Positions 9,322-17,861 of a DNA stretch of 50,594 nt are shown piece after piece. The translations under genes were made by a program, and so were the position numbers. This stretch comes from Deltaproteobacteria bacterium (GTDB lineage: Bacteria; Desulfobacterota; Syntrophia; Syntrophales; UBA2192). Within the stretch, counting starts at the first letter, position 1, and every line of letters begins with the position of its first letter. Location: assembly GCA_012728915.1 (NCBI GenBank), contig JAAYEC010000047.1, positions 1 to 50,594 on the forward strand. Direction: 5' to 3'. The notes under the pieces are model-generated. The model was not told the DNA's origin. It saw nothing but the letters and a program-made list of their open reading frames with translations, and did no database searches.

Positions 9322-9336
9322 TGGCACAGTGCTTGC
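9322..9336 (+). promoter_or_regulatory. Sigma-54 (RpoN) promoter for pilMNOPQ
   Basis: TGGCAC-N5-TTGC lies at 9322-9336, with the GG and GC dinucleotides exactly 10 bases apart. This agrees with the -24/-12 RpoN consensus (YTGGCACGRNNNTTGCW). Transcription would start near 9348, about 90 bases upstream of the pilM ATG. It implies an NtrC/PilR-type activator and an upstream enhancer, neither identified here. Confidence 0.75.
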
Positions 9337-9436
9337 TTGATCTGTTTGCCGTAGTGGTGCGAAAGGAATCGGCCTTAACCCATTCAGCCTGTCCCGGCCT
9401 CCCGGCCGGGCGAGACCGCAAAAGACAGAGGACCCC

Positions 9437-10507
9437 ATGCTCAAACTCAACGGCCTGTTCGCAAGCAAGAAGCAGATTGCGGGACTCGACATCGGTGCCA
9501 GTTCCATCAAGATTGCCGAGATCGCAGAGGGAGCCGACGGCTACGTGCTGCAGAATTTTGCAAGCCTCCCTCTCGCGAAGGGCATCATCGCCGACGGTCT
9601 CATCGCCAATCCCAATGCCCTTGCCGAGCGGATCAAGGAACTCCTCAAGATCTCCCGCTGCAAGGCCCGCACCGTCGTCACGTCCCTGTCCGGATACTCC
9701 GTCATCGCCAAGAAGATCGGCTTTCCCTCCATGGACGAGGAATCGCTCCGCGAACTGATCAGCGACGAGATCGAGAAGTACCTGCCCTTCGGAGACATGA
9801 AGGACGTCAATTTCGACTTCCAGATCCTGGGCTCCAGCGAGATGAGCCCCGGCCAGATGGAGGTCTTCCTCGTGGCCGCCAAGAAGGACGTCGTCCAGAG
9901 CTACGTCGAAACCATCAAGAAGGCCGGGCTGGACGTGCTCATCATGGACGTGGACTCCTTCGCCCTGGAGACGATGTACGAGGAAAACTACGACTACGGT
10001 CACGAGGACGTCTGCATCCTCGTGAATATCGGGGCCAGCATGACCAACATCAACGTCGTCAAGGGGGGCGCCTCCATCTTCATCCGCGACTTCCCCCTGG
10101 GAGGGTATTCGATCACGGAGAACCTCCAGGACAAGACGGGAGTCTCCTTCGAGGAGGCCGAGCGAATGAAGCTGGAGAAATCCGCCTCGGGAGACGAGCA
10201 CAGCCGGGATGAGCTGCTCACGTACGCCGATCCCCTGCTGCTGGAGATCGAGCGATCCGTCGACTACTTCCGCTCGACCTACCCGGGCAAGTTCATCAAG
10301 CAGATCCTGCTCTGCGGCGGGACGGCCCGGATGCCCGGGATCGCGGAAGCCCTTCTCCAGAGACTCAACGTGGAGGTCGAGATCGCCGATCCCTTCCGCA
10401 AGGTTTCGGCCGACAAGAAGGCGTTTTCAGCCGAGGACCTGAAAGAAATCGGGCCGCAGGCCTCGGTCGGAGTCGGGCTCGCCATGAGGAGGATCGGGGA
10501 CAAATGA
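9437..10507 (+). CDS. pilM: Type IV pilus assembly protein PilM
   Basis: PilM is a cytoplasmic, actin-like ATPase-fold protein that binds the N terminus of PilN and links the inner-membrane alignment subcomplex to the pilus motor. The 356-residue product shows the phosphate-1 motif GLDIGASSIKIAEI (about 17-30), the second nucleotide-binding segment LVNIGASMTNINVV, and LLCGGTARMPGIAEAL near the C terminus. The RDFPLGGYSITENL and SVDYFRSTYPG segments are typical. It is the first gene of pilMNOPQ and overlaps pilN by ATGA. Confidence 0.95.
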   Translation: MLKLNGLFASKKQIAGLDIGASSIKIAEIAEGADGYVLQNFASLPLAKGIIADGLIANPNALAERIKELLKISRCKARTVVTSLSGYSVIAKKIGFPSMDEESLRELISDEIEKYLPFGDMKDVNFDFQILGSSEMSPGQMEVFLVAAKKDVVQSYVETIKKAGLDVLIMDVDSFALETMYEENYDYGHEDVCILVNIGASMTNINVVKGGASIFIRDFPLGGYSITENLQDKTGVSFEEAERMKLEKSASGDEHSRDELLTYADPLLLEIERSVDYFRSTYPGKFIKQILLCGGTARMPGIAEALLQRLNVEVEIADPFRKVSADKKAFSAEDLKEIGPQASVGVGLAMRRIGDK

Positions 10508-11052
10508 TCAAGGTCAACCTGCTTCCCTACCGGGAAAAGAAAAAGGAAGTCCAGTCGAAGAACCAGGCCGTCATCCTCGGCGCCCTCGGGGGCGTGTTCG
10601 CGATCCTGTTCGTCGGGTTCCACGTCTTCACCGTGATGAAGCTCAACGATCTCGAGGGCGAGGTCCAGGGGACACAGCAGAGGCTTCAGCAGCTCAGGAC
10701 GAGCATCGGCGACATCAACCAGTACAAGAAGGCGAAGGAGATCCTGGAGAAGCGGCTCCACATCATCAGCTACCTCGAGAAGAACCGCTTTGCCAAGGTC
10801 TACTTCCTCGATGAGCTGACCGCCATGGTCCCGGCCAACCAGGTCTGGGTCAAATCGATGAAGGAATCGGAAGCGGACGTGAAGATCGACGGGTTCGCGC
10901 GGGACAACATCGCCATCGCGAAGTTCATGAGGAACCTGGAGCGCTCCAAGCACCTCACCTCCGTGGATCTCGTCTCGTCCAAACAAACGGAAATCGCGGG
11001 CAACCGGCTGAAGCAGTTCACCCTGTCCTGCGGTCTCAAGAAGGGGTTCTGA
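10504..11052 (+). CDS. pilN: Type IV pilus assembly protein PilN
   Basis: The product has 182 residues and begins MIKVNLLPYREKKKE, the conserved INLLPYR motif that docks into PilM. One membrane segment follows (about 23-43, GALGGVFAILFVGFHVFTV), then a periplasmic coiled coil (about 45-80) and a ferredoxin-like domain. PilN pairs with PilO in the inner-membrane platform. It overlaps pilM by 4 bases and is separated from pilO by 2 bases. Confidence 0.94.
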   Translation: MIKVNLLPYREKKKEVQSKNQAVILGALGGVFAILFVGFHVFTVMKLNDLEGEVQGTQQRLQQLRTSIGDINQYKKAKEILEKRLHIISYLEKNRFAKVYFLDELTAMVPANQVWVKSMKESEADVKIDGFARDNIAIAKFMRNLERSKHLTSVDLVSSKQTEIAGNRLKQFTLSCGLKKGF

Positions 11053-11054
11053 GC

Positions 11055-11696
11055 ATGGCACTGAGCGTTGACGATCTCAAGAGAATGCCCCTGCGGCAGA
11101 AGGTCCTGGCGATGTTCGTGTTCGTCATCCTGCTGGGATTCGCCTACTACTCGCTCTACTACCAGGCCGCCATGCAGGAGGAGGAGCAGCTCCAGCAGAA
11201 GCTCACGGCCCTCCAGACGGAGCTCTCCCAGAAGCAGAAGCTCATGGAGGAGAAGGTCAAGTTCGAGCGGGAGATCGCCCAGCTGCAGGAACAGCTGAAA
11301 GTGGCCATGGCGAAGCTGCCCGAACAGAAGGAAATCCCGGGGCTGCTCATCTCCATGTCCGAGGCCGAGAATATCGGCGGGGTCGAGTTCCAGCTCTTCG
11401 AGCCCTTGGCCCCCGTCGAGAAGGAGTTCTATGCCGAGCTGCCCGTGAAGATCTCCCTCACCGGGGTATATCACGACACGGCCACATTCTTCGAAAAGGT
11501 GGCGAAACTGCCCCGCATCGTCAATGTGTCGGATGTCTCCATGGAACGGCGCGAAAACGCCAAGGACACCAACGGCCCCAAGGGCCCGGTCCTGGCCACG
11601 AGTTTCCTGATCAAGACCTACATGTTTGTCGAAAAGCCCGTTGAAGGGAGCAAGAAGGCGGATGGAACGGACAAGAAAGCAGCTGAGAAAAAGTAA
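11055..11696 (+). CDS. pilO: Type IV pilus assembly protein PilO
   Basis: PilO is the inner-membrane partner of PilN. This 213-residue protein has a short cytoplasmic tail with MPLRQKVL and one membrane segment (about 16-36). A long Gln/Glu/Lys-rich coiled coil (about 38-90) follows, then a periplasmic domain with the PVKISLTGVYHDTATFFEKV signature seen in PilO. The Lys-rich C terminus overlaps the pilP start by 35 bases in another frame. Confidence 0.93.
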   Translation: MALSVDDLKRMPLRQKVLAMFVFVILLGFAYYSLYYQAAMQEEEQLQQKLTALQTELSQKQKLMEEKVKFEREIAQLQEQLKVAMAKLPEQKEIPGLLISMSEAENIGGVEFQLFEPLAPVEKEFYAELPVKISLTGVYHDTATFFEKVAKLPRIVNVSDVSMERRENAKDTNGPKGPVLATSFLIKTYMFVEKPVEGSKKADGTDKKAAEKK

Positions 11697-12246
11697 GCCC
11701 CTCGCGGGGAGCCTGGTGCTCATCTTCCTGCTTGCGGCCTCCGCGGCGGCAGCCCCGCCGGAGAGCGCTCCGGCGGCCCGGCCCGCGGAAGTGGCCACGG
11801 CCATTCCCGCGTCGGCGCCGCCAACGGTGAAGCCCGAGGCGGCCGCCCTCGAGACCCCGGACTACCGGTACGACCCCAGGGGCAAGACCGACCCCTTCAA
11901 GGCCTTCGTGCGGCTCGAACTGCCCACCCCCGCGAAGAAGGGGCCGGAGAAGAAGAGGTACACCGGAAAGCTGACCCCCCTGCAGCGGGTTCCCCTGGAC
12001 AAGGTCCGCGTGACGGGGATTGCGGGCTCCCCGGAGAAGCGTGTGGCCATGGTCGAGGACGGGGCCGGAAAGGGATACATCGTGTACTCGGGGACCCTCA
12101 TCGGGGAAAACGGCGGCCGGGTGATCCAGATCCTTCCCGACCGGCTCATCGTCGAGGAGAAAACCGGGGAGGGCGGCAAGGGCAGGGAAAAATCGCACCG
12201 CGTGGCGCTGAAGCTCCATAAAGAAGAAGGCGAGGGAAGACCATGA
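11662..12246 (+). CDS. pilP: Type IV pilus assembly protein PilP
   Basis: PilP is a periplasmic protein that links PilN/PilO to the PilQ secretin. From the ATG at 11662 the product has 194 residues. A hydrophobic export segment (about 16-31, LAGSLVLIFLLAASAAAA) is followed by a Pro/Ala-rich linker and the family motif YDPRGKTDPFKAFV. The beta-sandwich then has LDKVRVTGIAGSPEKRVAMV and VYSGTLIGENGGRV. A classic lipobox Cys is not seen, so it may be a secreted or anchored rather than lipidated form. It overlaps pilO by 35 bases and pilQ by 4. Confidence 0.92.
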   Translation: MERTRKQLRKSKPLAGSLVLIFLLAASAAAAPPESAPAARPAEVATAIPASAPPTVKPEAAALETPDYRYDPRGKTDPFKAFVRLELPTPAKKGPEKKRYTGKLTPLQRVPLDKVRVTGIAGSPEKRVAMVEDGAGKGYIVYSGTLIGENGGRVIQILPDRLIVEEKTGEGGKGREKSHRVALKLHKEEGEGRP

Positions 12247-13937
12247 AGAAGCTGAGCATTTGGGCACTGACGATTGCACTCTCCGTGACGCTGGTCGCCG
12301 GCTGCGCAACGATGAACGCCGGGTCCGATCCGGCAGCGGAGGACGCCGCCAGGCCGGGAGGCCCGGCGCCGGACGAGACGCCATCCGCCGTCGGCTACAT
12401 CGAAAAAATCACCTTCGACAGGACGGCGGACAAGGAGAAGATCCTCGTCGCCACCTCGAAGCTCACGGGATACACGGCATCCCGGGAATCGGCCCGGACA
12501 CTCGTGATCACCTTCGACCGGATGATGATGCCCGAGGAGCTGAAGAAAAAGACCGCCGACAGCGGCCTCAAGGTCATCGAGGGCGTCACCGGCGAGCAGG
12601 CGAAGTCGGGCGATCGGCCCGTGGCCACGCTGAAGGTCACGCTGAGAGACGCCGTGCCCCACCTCGTCCGCGAAGAGGGAAATCTGCTCATCGTCGACGT
12701 GGACGCGGCCGCCCTGCCCCGGAGCGAGGCCATGAAGAACGAGGTGGCCAAGATCGAGGCGACCCGGCCCGCGCCGAAGGCCCGCGAGGCCACGGTCGAG
12801 AAGAAGGAAGCCAAGGTCTACACGGGCCAGAAGATCACGGCCGACTTCCAGGATGCCAATGTCCGCAGCGTCTTCCGCCTCATCGCCGAGGTGAGCGGCC
12901 TCAACATCGTGGCCGGCGAAGAAGTCAAGGGCAGTGTCACGATGAAACTCAACGAGGTCCCCTGGGACCAGGCCCTGGAGACGATCCTCGACATCCAGCA
13001 GCTGGGCACCAAGACGCAGGGCAACGTGATCGTCGTCATGCCCGCGGACAAGATCAAGAAGGCCGAGGAGCAGCGCCTCAAGGAGGACGTCTCCCGCGGC
13101 AAGCTGAAGCAGATCTCCATCGAGGCCCAGATCGTCGAGGCCAACGAGACCTTCACGAGCCGTCTCGGCATCCAGTGGGGCGCGGGCGGTGCGACCAACA
13201 TCAACTCCACGAACCTCGGCATCCTGGGCGGCTCGGCCGGATACGCCACGCAGACGACGTCGACGGGCACGACGGGCGCCACGACGATCGCGCAGACCCT
13301 CCCGGGAGGCATCGGGTTCACGGGCAGCAACCTTGCCGTGAACTTCCCCTACACCTACTCGGCCACGCCGCTTCTGGGCGTCGTCGCCGGCGGCAGCAAT
13401 TTCGTCATCAGCGCCCAGATCCACGCCCTGGAGAGCACGAGCGAGGGCAAGATCATCTCCTCGCCGAAGGTCACGACACTCGACAACGTCAAGGCGACGA
13501 TCAAGCAGGGCGAGGAAATCCCCTACGTCACCGAATCCACCTCGGGCGGCGTCGTGACGAGAACCGTCCAGTTCAAGGAGGCGGTGCTCAAGCTCGACGT
13601 GAAGCCGACGATCACCCCCGAGGGCAAGATCTCCATGGAGATCAAGGCCACCAACGACTATGCGGACTACTCCCGGTCCATCTCGGGCAACCCCCCCATC
13701 AACAAGAACGAGGTCGATTCCACCGTCGTCGTCTACGACGGGGACACGATCGTCATCGGCGGCATCTACAAGTCGGCCGACAACAAGACCGTCGCCGGCG
13801 TTCCCGGCCTCTACAAGGTCCCGCTGTTCGGCTGGCTCTTCAAGGCGGAGGACGAGCAGAAGATCAAGCGCGAGATCCTGATCTTCATCACGCCGAGGGT
13901 CGTTCCGGAAACCCAGGTCGCAAGGGGCGACATCTAA
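12243..13937 (+). CDS. pilQ: Type IV pilus secretin PilQ
   Basis: PilQ forms the outer-membrane pore for the pilus. The 564-residue product starts with a lipoprotein-type signal (lipobox VAGC, Cys at about 21). An AMIN-like N-terminal region (about 50-145), an STN/N0-N1 region beginning near YTGQKITADFQDANVRSVFR, and the secretin beta-barrel domain follow. The secretin hallmark VPGLYKVPLFGWLFK sits near the C terminus before ILIFITPRVV. It is at the short end for PilQ, with one visible AMIN domain. It ends the pil operon and is followed by a strong terminator. Confidence 0.94.
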   Translation: MKKLSIWALTIALSVTLVAGCATMNAGSDPAAEDAARPGGPAPDETPSAVGYIEKITFDRTADKEKILVATSKLTGYTASRESARTLVITFDRMMMPEELKKKTADSGLKVIEGVTGEQAKSGDRPVATLKVTLRDAVPHLVREEGNLLIVDVDAAALPRSEAMKNEVAKIEATRPAPKAREATVEKKEAKVYTGQKITADFQDANVRSVFRLIAEVSGLNIVAGEEVKGSVTMKLNEVPWDQALETILDIQQLGTKTQGNVIVVMPADKIKKAEEQRLKEDVSRGKLKQISIEAQIVEANETFTSRLGIQWGAGGATNINSTNLGILGGSAGYATQTTSTGTTGATTIAQTLPGGIGFTGSNLAVNFPYTYSATPLLGVVAGGSNFVISAQIHALESTSEGKIISSPKVTTLDNVKATIKQGEEIPYVTESTSGGVVTRTVQFKEAVLKLDVKPTITPEGKISMEIKATNDYADYSRSISGNPPINKNEVDSTVVVYDGDTIVIGGIYKSADNKTVAGVPGLYKVPLFGWLFKAEDEQKIKREILIFITPRVVPETQVARGDI

Positions 13938-13983
13938 AGGCGGGGAAGGCGCCCCGGGCGGGGCCGAAGACCTCGGAAAACAG

Positions 13984-14024
13984 GAACCCCGCGGCTCCCA
14001 GGGCCGCGGGGTTCTTCCGTTTTG
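13984..14024 (+). terminator. Intrinsic terminator of the pil operon
   Basis: gaaccccgcggc (13984-13995) pairs perfectly with 14003-14014 across a 7-base loop, giving a 12-bp GC-rich stem. It is followed by ttccgtttt. It lies 47 bases after the pilQ stop. Confidence 0.9.
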
Positions 14025-14028
14025 AACC

Positions 14029-14056
14029 TTGACACACCCGGGGCGCTGTGTTAGTC
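14029..14056 (+). promoter_or_regulatory. Sigma-70-type promoter for the TPR-peptidase pair
   Basis: TTGACA at 14029-14034 is followed after 16 bases by TTAGTC (14051-14056), a weak -10. It sits directly behind the pil terminator and about 85 bases before the likely ATG at 14141, as expected for a new transcription unit. Confidence 0.55.
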
Positions 14057-14140
14057 CCCCGACTGAACGCGAAGGACGGGACGGCGGAAGCGGGGAAAAG
14101 CGGGCAGGAAAACGACGAAAAGAGAACGGGGAGCAGGCGG

Positions 14141-15016
14141 ATGGAAAGAAACGGCGCCGACGGCCACGGGACGGTTCGGCCCAGCGATGTGGCGGACCGC
14201 AGGGAATTCATCGCCCGGGCCGAGGCCTGCCTGGAACAGGACCCCTCCCGCGCCGTCGAACTCGCCCTGGCACGGCTTCGGGCCTACCCGGACGACGTCG
14301 AGGCCCGGGTCGTGCTCGGCGCCGGGCGGTTCCGGAAGGGGGAACGGGGCCCGGCCCTCGACGTGCTGCGGGAGTTCGCCCGCGACGTGACCCGGTGGTC
14401 GCCCGCCTTCCGAATCCTCTCCGAGCTGTGCCGTGAACAGGGTCTGGCCGACGAGGCCGACCGGGCAGCCCGCATCTACATGTCGCTGAACCCCGAATCC
14501 GAGGAGGCCATCCAGGATCTCGAGGACCGCCTGCGCAGGGAGAGCCGCGCGTACCCGGAGGCGGCCGAGAAGCCCGATGAGGATGCCGGCCTGCCCCGGG
14601 CGGCCGATTTCAGGACCCTCACCCTGGCCGATCTCTACGCCCGCCAGGGCTACCGGGAACTGGCCGAGGCGCTCCTGAAGGAAATCCTCGCCTCGGACCC
14701 CCGGAACCGCGATGCCCAGGACAGACTTTCCAGACTGCGGCCGCGGGAGCGCGAGGGCGCGAATCTTCCCCTTGCCGCCGGGGCCGTCCCGGCCGCGGGA
14801 GACAAGGACCTCTTTTTCGGGGACCCCGCGGCGCCCCCGTTCCAGGGTCTCTTCAGTCACACGGCACGCGCGGAGAAGCCCGGGGACGAGGATCCGAAAG
14901 CGGGAGAGCCCGCAGGCCCCGTGCCGGGATCCGCCGTCTCGGACCGCCGTTCGGCCGTCGCCGGAACCCTGAACCGCTGGCTTACCTCCCTGGACAGGAT
15001 GAAACGGCATGCCTGA
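14141..15016 (+). CDS. Tetratricopeptide-repeat protein of unknown function
   Basis: The product has 291 residues from the ATG at 14141, with GGGGAG at 14128-14133. The frame is open from a GTG at 14048, but that codon overlaps the predicted promoter. Helical repeats of TPR type are visible: REFIARAEACLEQDPSRAVE, a second at about 70-130, and ADLYARQGYRELAEALLKEI (about 163-182). No signal peptide or membrane segment is seen, so it is probably cytoplasmic. The C-terminal third is Pro/Gly/Ala-rich and likely disordered. It overlaps the M24 peptidase by 8 bases. Function unknown; a scaffold role is only a guess. Confidence 0.8.
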   Translation: MERNGADGHGTVRPSDVADRREFIARAEACLEQDPSRAVELALARLRAYPDDVEARVVLGAGRFRKGERGPALDVLREFARDVTRWSPAFRILSELCREQGLADEADRAARIYMSLNPESEEAIQDLEDRLRRESRAYPEAAEKPDEDAGLPRAADFRTLTLADLYARQGYRELAEALLKEILASDPRNRDAQDRLSRLRPREREGANLPLAAGAVPAAGDKDLFFGDPAAPPFQGLFSHTARAEKPGDEDPKAGEPAGPVPGSAVSDRRSAVAGTLNRWLTSLDRMKRHA

Positions 15017-16094
15017 CAGAGCGCCCGCCGCCACGAGGAGATCCCGCTTGCGGGCCCTGCTGCGCCGCTCGGGCGTGGATGTGCTCCTGATCCTCGACCT
15101 CAAGAACATCCGCTACCTCACGGGCTTTTCCGGCAGCGACGGGGCCCTGCTGGTGGGCGCCGGGAAACCGACCCTCCTCGTGGACGGACGGTACACGACC
15201 CAGGCCGCCGGGGAGGCCCCGGGAACCCGCGTGGTCCTTTACCGGGAAAAGGCCGCCGGAATCGCCGACGCCCTGTCCGCGGGCGGGTACGGGCACGTGG
15301 GTTTCGAGCCCTCCGTCATGACCGTGGACGTTTTCGGCGCGCTGCGGCGCAAGGCGAGGAAGGTGCGTTGGAAGCCCCTCCCGTCGGAGCTGGGATCCAT
15401 CCGCGCCGTCAAGGATTCCGTCGAAATCGGACATATCCGCAGGGCGATCCGCATCGCCGCCGGGGCGCTCCGGTCGGCCCTGGCCGGGTTCCGTCCCGGC
15501 GTGTGCGAGCGCGACATCGCCCTCGAACTCGACTACGAGATGCGGAAAAGGGGCGCGGAAGCCCCTTCCTTTGACACGATCGTTGCATCGGGTCCCAACA
15601 GCGCCCTTCCCCACGCTCGGCCGGGAAGGCGGAAGATCCGGCCGGGGGATTTCGTGGTCGTCGATTACGGGGCCGTCAGCGGCGGGTACCATTCGGACGA
15701 AACGTGCACCTTTGCCGTCGGGCGTGCGGGGAGGCGGCACAGGGCGCTGTACACCGTCGTCAAGGAGGCCCACGACAGGGCCCTGGAGACGGTGAGGCCG
15801 GGGGTTGCCTGCCGAGACGTCGACGCCGCCGCGAGGGCCGTTATCGAAAAGGCGGGGTACGGCCCCCGGTTCACGCACGGCACGGGGCACGGGCTCGGGC
15901 TCGACGTTCACGAGGCCCCGCGGCTCTCGGCCCTGTCGGAGGCCGTCCTCGAAGAGGGAATGGTCATCACCATCGAGCCGGGCATCTATCTTCCCGGTTC
16001 CTGCGGCATCCGCATCGAGGACACGGTCCTGGTGACCCGGGACGGGTTCCGGGTGCTCACGGAATTTTCGAAAGAGTTGCAGGTGATCGGTTGA
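15009..16094 (+). CDS. M24 family Xaa-Pro peptidase (aminopeptidase P/PepQ-like)
   Basis: The protein (361 residues) has the two-domain fold of Xaa-Pro dipeptidases. An N-terminal creatinase domain begins at VDVLLILDLKNIRYLTGFSG. The pita-bread domain carries the metal ligands: Asp in FVVVDYGAV, Asp in GGYHSDETCTF, His in THGTGHGLGLDVHE, Glu in MVITIEPGIY and Glu in CGIRIEDTVLV. These enzymes cleave N-terminal residues preceding proline using two metal ions. It starts 8 bases inside the TPR gene. The stop codon TGA runs straight into an 8-mer repeat. Confidence 0.93.
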   Translation: MPDRAPAATRRSRLRALLRRSGVDVLLILDLKNIRYLTGFSGSDGALLVGAGKPTLLVDGRYTTQAAGEAPGTRVVLYREKAAGIADALSAGGYGHVGFEPSVMTVDVFGALRRKARKVRWKPLPSELGSIRAVKDSVEIGHIRRAIRIAAGALRSALAGFRPGVCERDIALELDYEMRKRGAEAPSFDTIVASGPNSALPHARPGRRKIRPGDFVVVDYGAVSGGYHSDETCTFAVGRAGRRHRALYTVVKEAHDRALETVRPGVACRDVDAAARAVIEKAGYGPRFTHGTGHGLGLDVHEAPRLSALSEAVLEEGMVITIEPGIYLPGSCGIRIEDTVLVTRDGFRVLTEFSKELQVIG

Positions 16095-16099
16095 AAGAC

Positions 16100-16210
16100 G
16101 AGAAGGCAGGAGGTTGAGAGGGCAAGAAGGTAAGAAGCCTGGAGAATCGTTCAGCGTGCTCTGGCTGGGATCCTGATCCGGATTTCTTACCTTCTCGACT
16201 TCTTCTTTTG
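16100..16210. repeat. 8-mer array with inverted arms
   Basis: The left arm (about 16100-16138) holds units AGAAGGCA, GGAGGTTG, AGAGGGCA, AGAAGGTA, AGAAG. The right arm (about 16184-16210) is pyrimidine-rich and reverse-complements to AGAAGTCG, AGAAGGTA, AGAA. The array starts about 6 bases after the peptidase stop and ends 13 bases before the gcvH ATG. Confidence 0.65.
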
Positions 16211-16223
16211 TTTTGGGGGGAGC

Positions 16224-16625
16224 ATGTCCGTTTTTCAGGAAGATCTTTTTTACAGCCGTGAACACACCTGGGTGAGGGTGGACGGCAACATCGCCACGAT
16301 CGGCATTTCCGACTACGCCCAGGAGCAGCTCGGGGACATCTACTCCGTGGAGCTGCCCGAGCCGGACCGCGAGGTCGAGCAGGACGAGGCCTTCGGCTCC
16401 ATCGAATCCTCCAAGTCTGTGGCGGAGCTCGTCTCGCCGGTCAGCGGCGAGGTCATCAGCGTCAACGAGGACATCGAGGACGACACCGGCGTGATCAACA
16501 GCGACCCCTATGGGTCCGGCTGGCTCATCATGGTCGAGCTGCGCGATCTCGACGAGCTCAACAATCTCCTCGATGCGGAGGAATACAGGGATTATGTCGG
16601 CGAGGAAGCCGTGGAAGAGGAATGA
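16224..16625 (+). CDS. gcvH: Glycine cleavage system H protein
   Basis: GcvH is the lipoyl carrier of the glycine cleavage system. This 133-residue protein has SREHTWVRVDGNIATIGISD, DYAQEQLGDIYSVELPE and the lipoylation site FGSIESSKSVAELVSPVSGE with Lys64. The ggggggag before 16224 is the ribosome-binding site. No gcvT or gcvP is in the window. Instead gcvH overlaps the lipoate ligase gene (ATGA), a pairing that suggests the ligase charges this protein. Stand-alone GcvH proteins can also serve as lipoyl relay carriers. Confidence 0.96.
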   Translation: MSVFQEDLFYSREHTWVRVDGNIATIGISDYAQEQLGDIYSVELPEPDREVEQDEAFGSIESSKSVAELVSPVSGEVISVNEDIEDDTGVINSDPYGSGWLIMVELRDLDELNNLLDAEEYRDYVGEEAVEEE

Positions 16626-17461
16626 GTGAGGCCCTGTGGCGCTTTCTGCCCTTCCGTGCGCTCAACGCCGCCGAAAACATGGCCGTCGACGAGGCCGTTT
16701 TCCGTCTGAACCGCCGGGAGGGCCTTCCCCCGACTCTTCGGTTCTACGGATGGCGACCCCCGGCCGTGTCCCTCGGTTACTTCCAGAAGACATCCCGGGG
16801 AATTGACGTCGGCGCCTGCCGGCAGGCGGGAATCGACATCGTGCGCCGTCCCACCGGGGGAAAGGCCGTTCTGCACGAGCACGAGCTGACCTACTCGGTG
16901 GTTGCGGCCGCGGACCACCCCCTCTTCACGGGCGACATCACAGGGACCTACCGGGTCGTGAGCGCCTGCATCGTGGAGGCTCTGCGCCGGCTCGGCCTGG
17001 CGCCCGAGGTTGCCTGCGAGGGCCGGTCGGCGGCGGGGATGCCCCTGGAGGGATACTGTTTTGCCGCGCCGTCCCGGTACGAGCTCCTCGTGGGGGGGCG
17101 CAAGATCTGCGGGAGCGCCCAGGTCCGGTCGGGAGGCGTCTTCCTCCAGCATGGCTCCCTGCTGGCCGACATGGACCCGGCGCGGACCGCGTCGGTCATG
17201 GGGGTTCCCGCCGGGGCCGTCTCGGCGACGACGACCACCCTCCGGGAGCAGCTCGGCAGGGCCGTCGGGTGCGGAGAACTGGCCCGTCTCCTCCGGGAGG
17301 CCTTCGAGGACACGCTGGGCATCCGTTTGGCCGAGGGCTGCCTGAGCCCGGCCGAGAAGTCGCTGAAGGAGCGCCTGGTCGCGGAAAAATATGGCCGGGA
17401 CCGCTGGAACCTCGAGGGAAAAGCCGACCCGGGAGAGGATGCGGCCCCGGCCGCTGACTGA
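16622..17461 (+). CDS. Lipoate-protein ligase A family protein
   Basis: The protein (279 residues) belongs to the biotin/lipoate ligase superfamily (BPL_LplA_LipB). The lipoate-binding motif RRPTGGKAVLHEHELTYS lies at about 75-92. The conserved lysine that contacts lipoyl-AMP is in VGGRKICGSAQVR (Lys161). LplA-type enzymes attach lipoate through lipoyl-AMP, while LipM-type enzymes transfer octanoate from ACP. The sequence alone does not decide between them, and no lipA is nearby. Start ATGA overlap with gcvH. Confidence 0.88.
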   Translation: MSEALWRFLPFRALNAAENMAVDEAVFRLNRREGLPPTLRFYGWRPPAVSLGYFQKTSRGIDVGACRQAGIDIVRRPTGGKAVLHEHELTYSVVAAADHPLFTGDITGTYRVVSACIVEALRRLGLAPEVACEGRSAAGMPLEGYCFAAPSRYELLVGGRKICGSAQVRSGGVFLQHGSLLADMDPARTASVMGVPAGAVSATTTTLREQLGRAVGCGELARLLREAFEDTLGIRLAEGCLSPAEKSLKERLVAEKYGRDRWNLEGKADPGEDAAPAAD

Positions 17462-17486
17462 AGGGGCCCGATTCCCAAAGTTTTCA

Positions 17487-17515
17487 TTGACAAAAGAGTT
17501 GTTATCTAATAATGT
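17487..17515 (+). promoter_or_regulatory. Promoter upstream of rpsU
   Basis: TTGACA at 17487-17492 is followed by an AT-rich element containing TAATAATGT (17507-17515). With a 17-base spacer the -10 would be TAATGT at 17510-17515. It lies just after the lplA stop. The resulting 5' leader to the rpsU start at 17670 would be about 150 bases, which is long for a ribosomal protein gene. Confidence 0.6.
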
Positions 17516-17669
17516 TCAGTGGTTTCGCGGGGGAAAATCGTGTTCATCGGCCGGTCCGCGCATTCTCCCGGCCCGTGCAATCACCTATGATTCCGTTGCG
17601 CTGAAGGCGTTTTGTCCCGCCGGAACGCTCGAATTCATACCGAATCTACAAGGAAGGGAGCGATCATTT

Positions 17670-17861
17670 TTGGAAGTCAAGGTTTTCGACAATGACGTCG
17701 ACAAGGCATTGAAGGTCCTGAAGAACAAGCTGTCGAAGAACGGCCTGTTCAAGGAGCTGAAGCTGCGCCGCGCCTACGAAAAGCCTTCCGTCAAGCGCAA
17801 GAGAAAAGCGCTCGAGGCCAGACGGCGGCTTGCCAAGCTTCAGAGACGGCGCCACTCGTAA
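17670..17861 (+). CDS. rpsU: 30S ribosomal protein S21
   Basis: S21 is a small basic protein of the 30S platform that promotes mRNA base pairing with the 16S 3' end. This product has 63 residues: EVKVFDNDVDKALKVLKNKL followed by LFKELKLRRAYEKPSVKRKR and a basic tail, matching the family throughout. The start is TTG at 17670, with AAGGAAGGGAG at 17650-17660. The frame is open further upstream, but those residues do not resemble S21. About 150 bases of leader precede the start. Confidence 0.95.
   Translation: MEVKVFDNDVDKALKVLKNKLSKNGLFKELKLRRAYEKPSVKRKRKALEARRRLAKLQRRRHS

Noticed and set aside
12260-14032. Long plus-strand ORF overlapping pilQ in another frame
   Set aside because: Arg/Gly/His-rich shadow of pilQ; pilQ itself matches the secretin family throughout.
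14048-14140. N-terminal extension of the TPR protein from GTG 14048
   Set aside because: The GTG lies inside the predicted promoter; the ATG at 14141 has a good ribosome-binding site.
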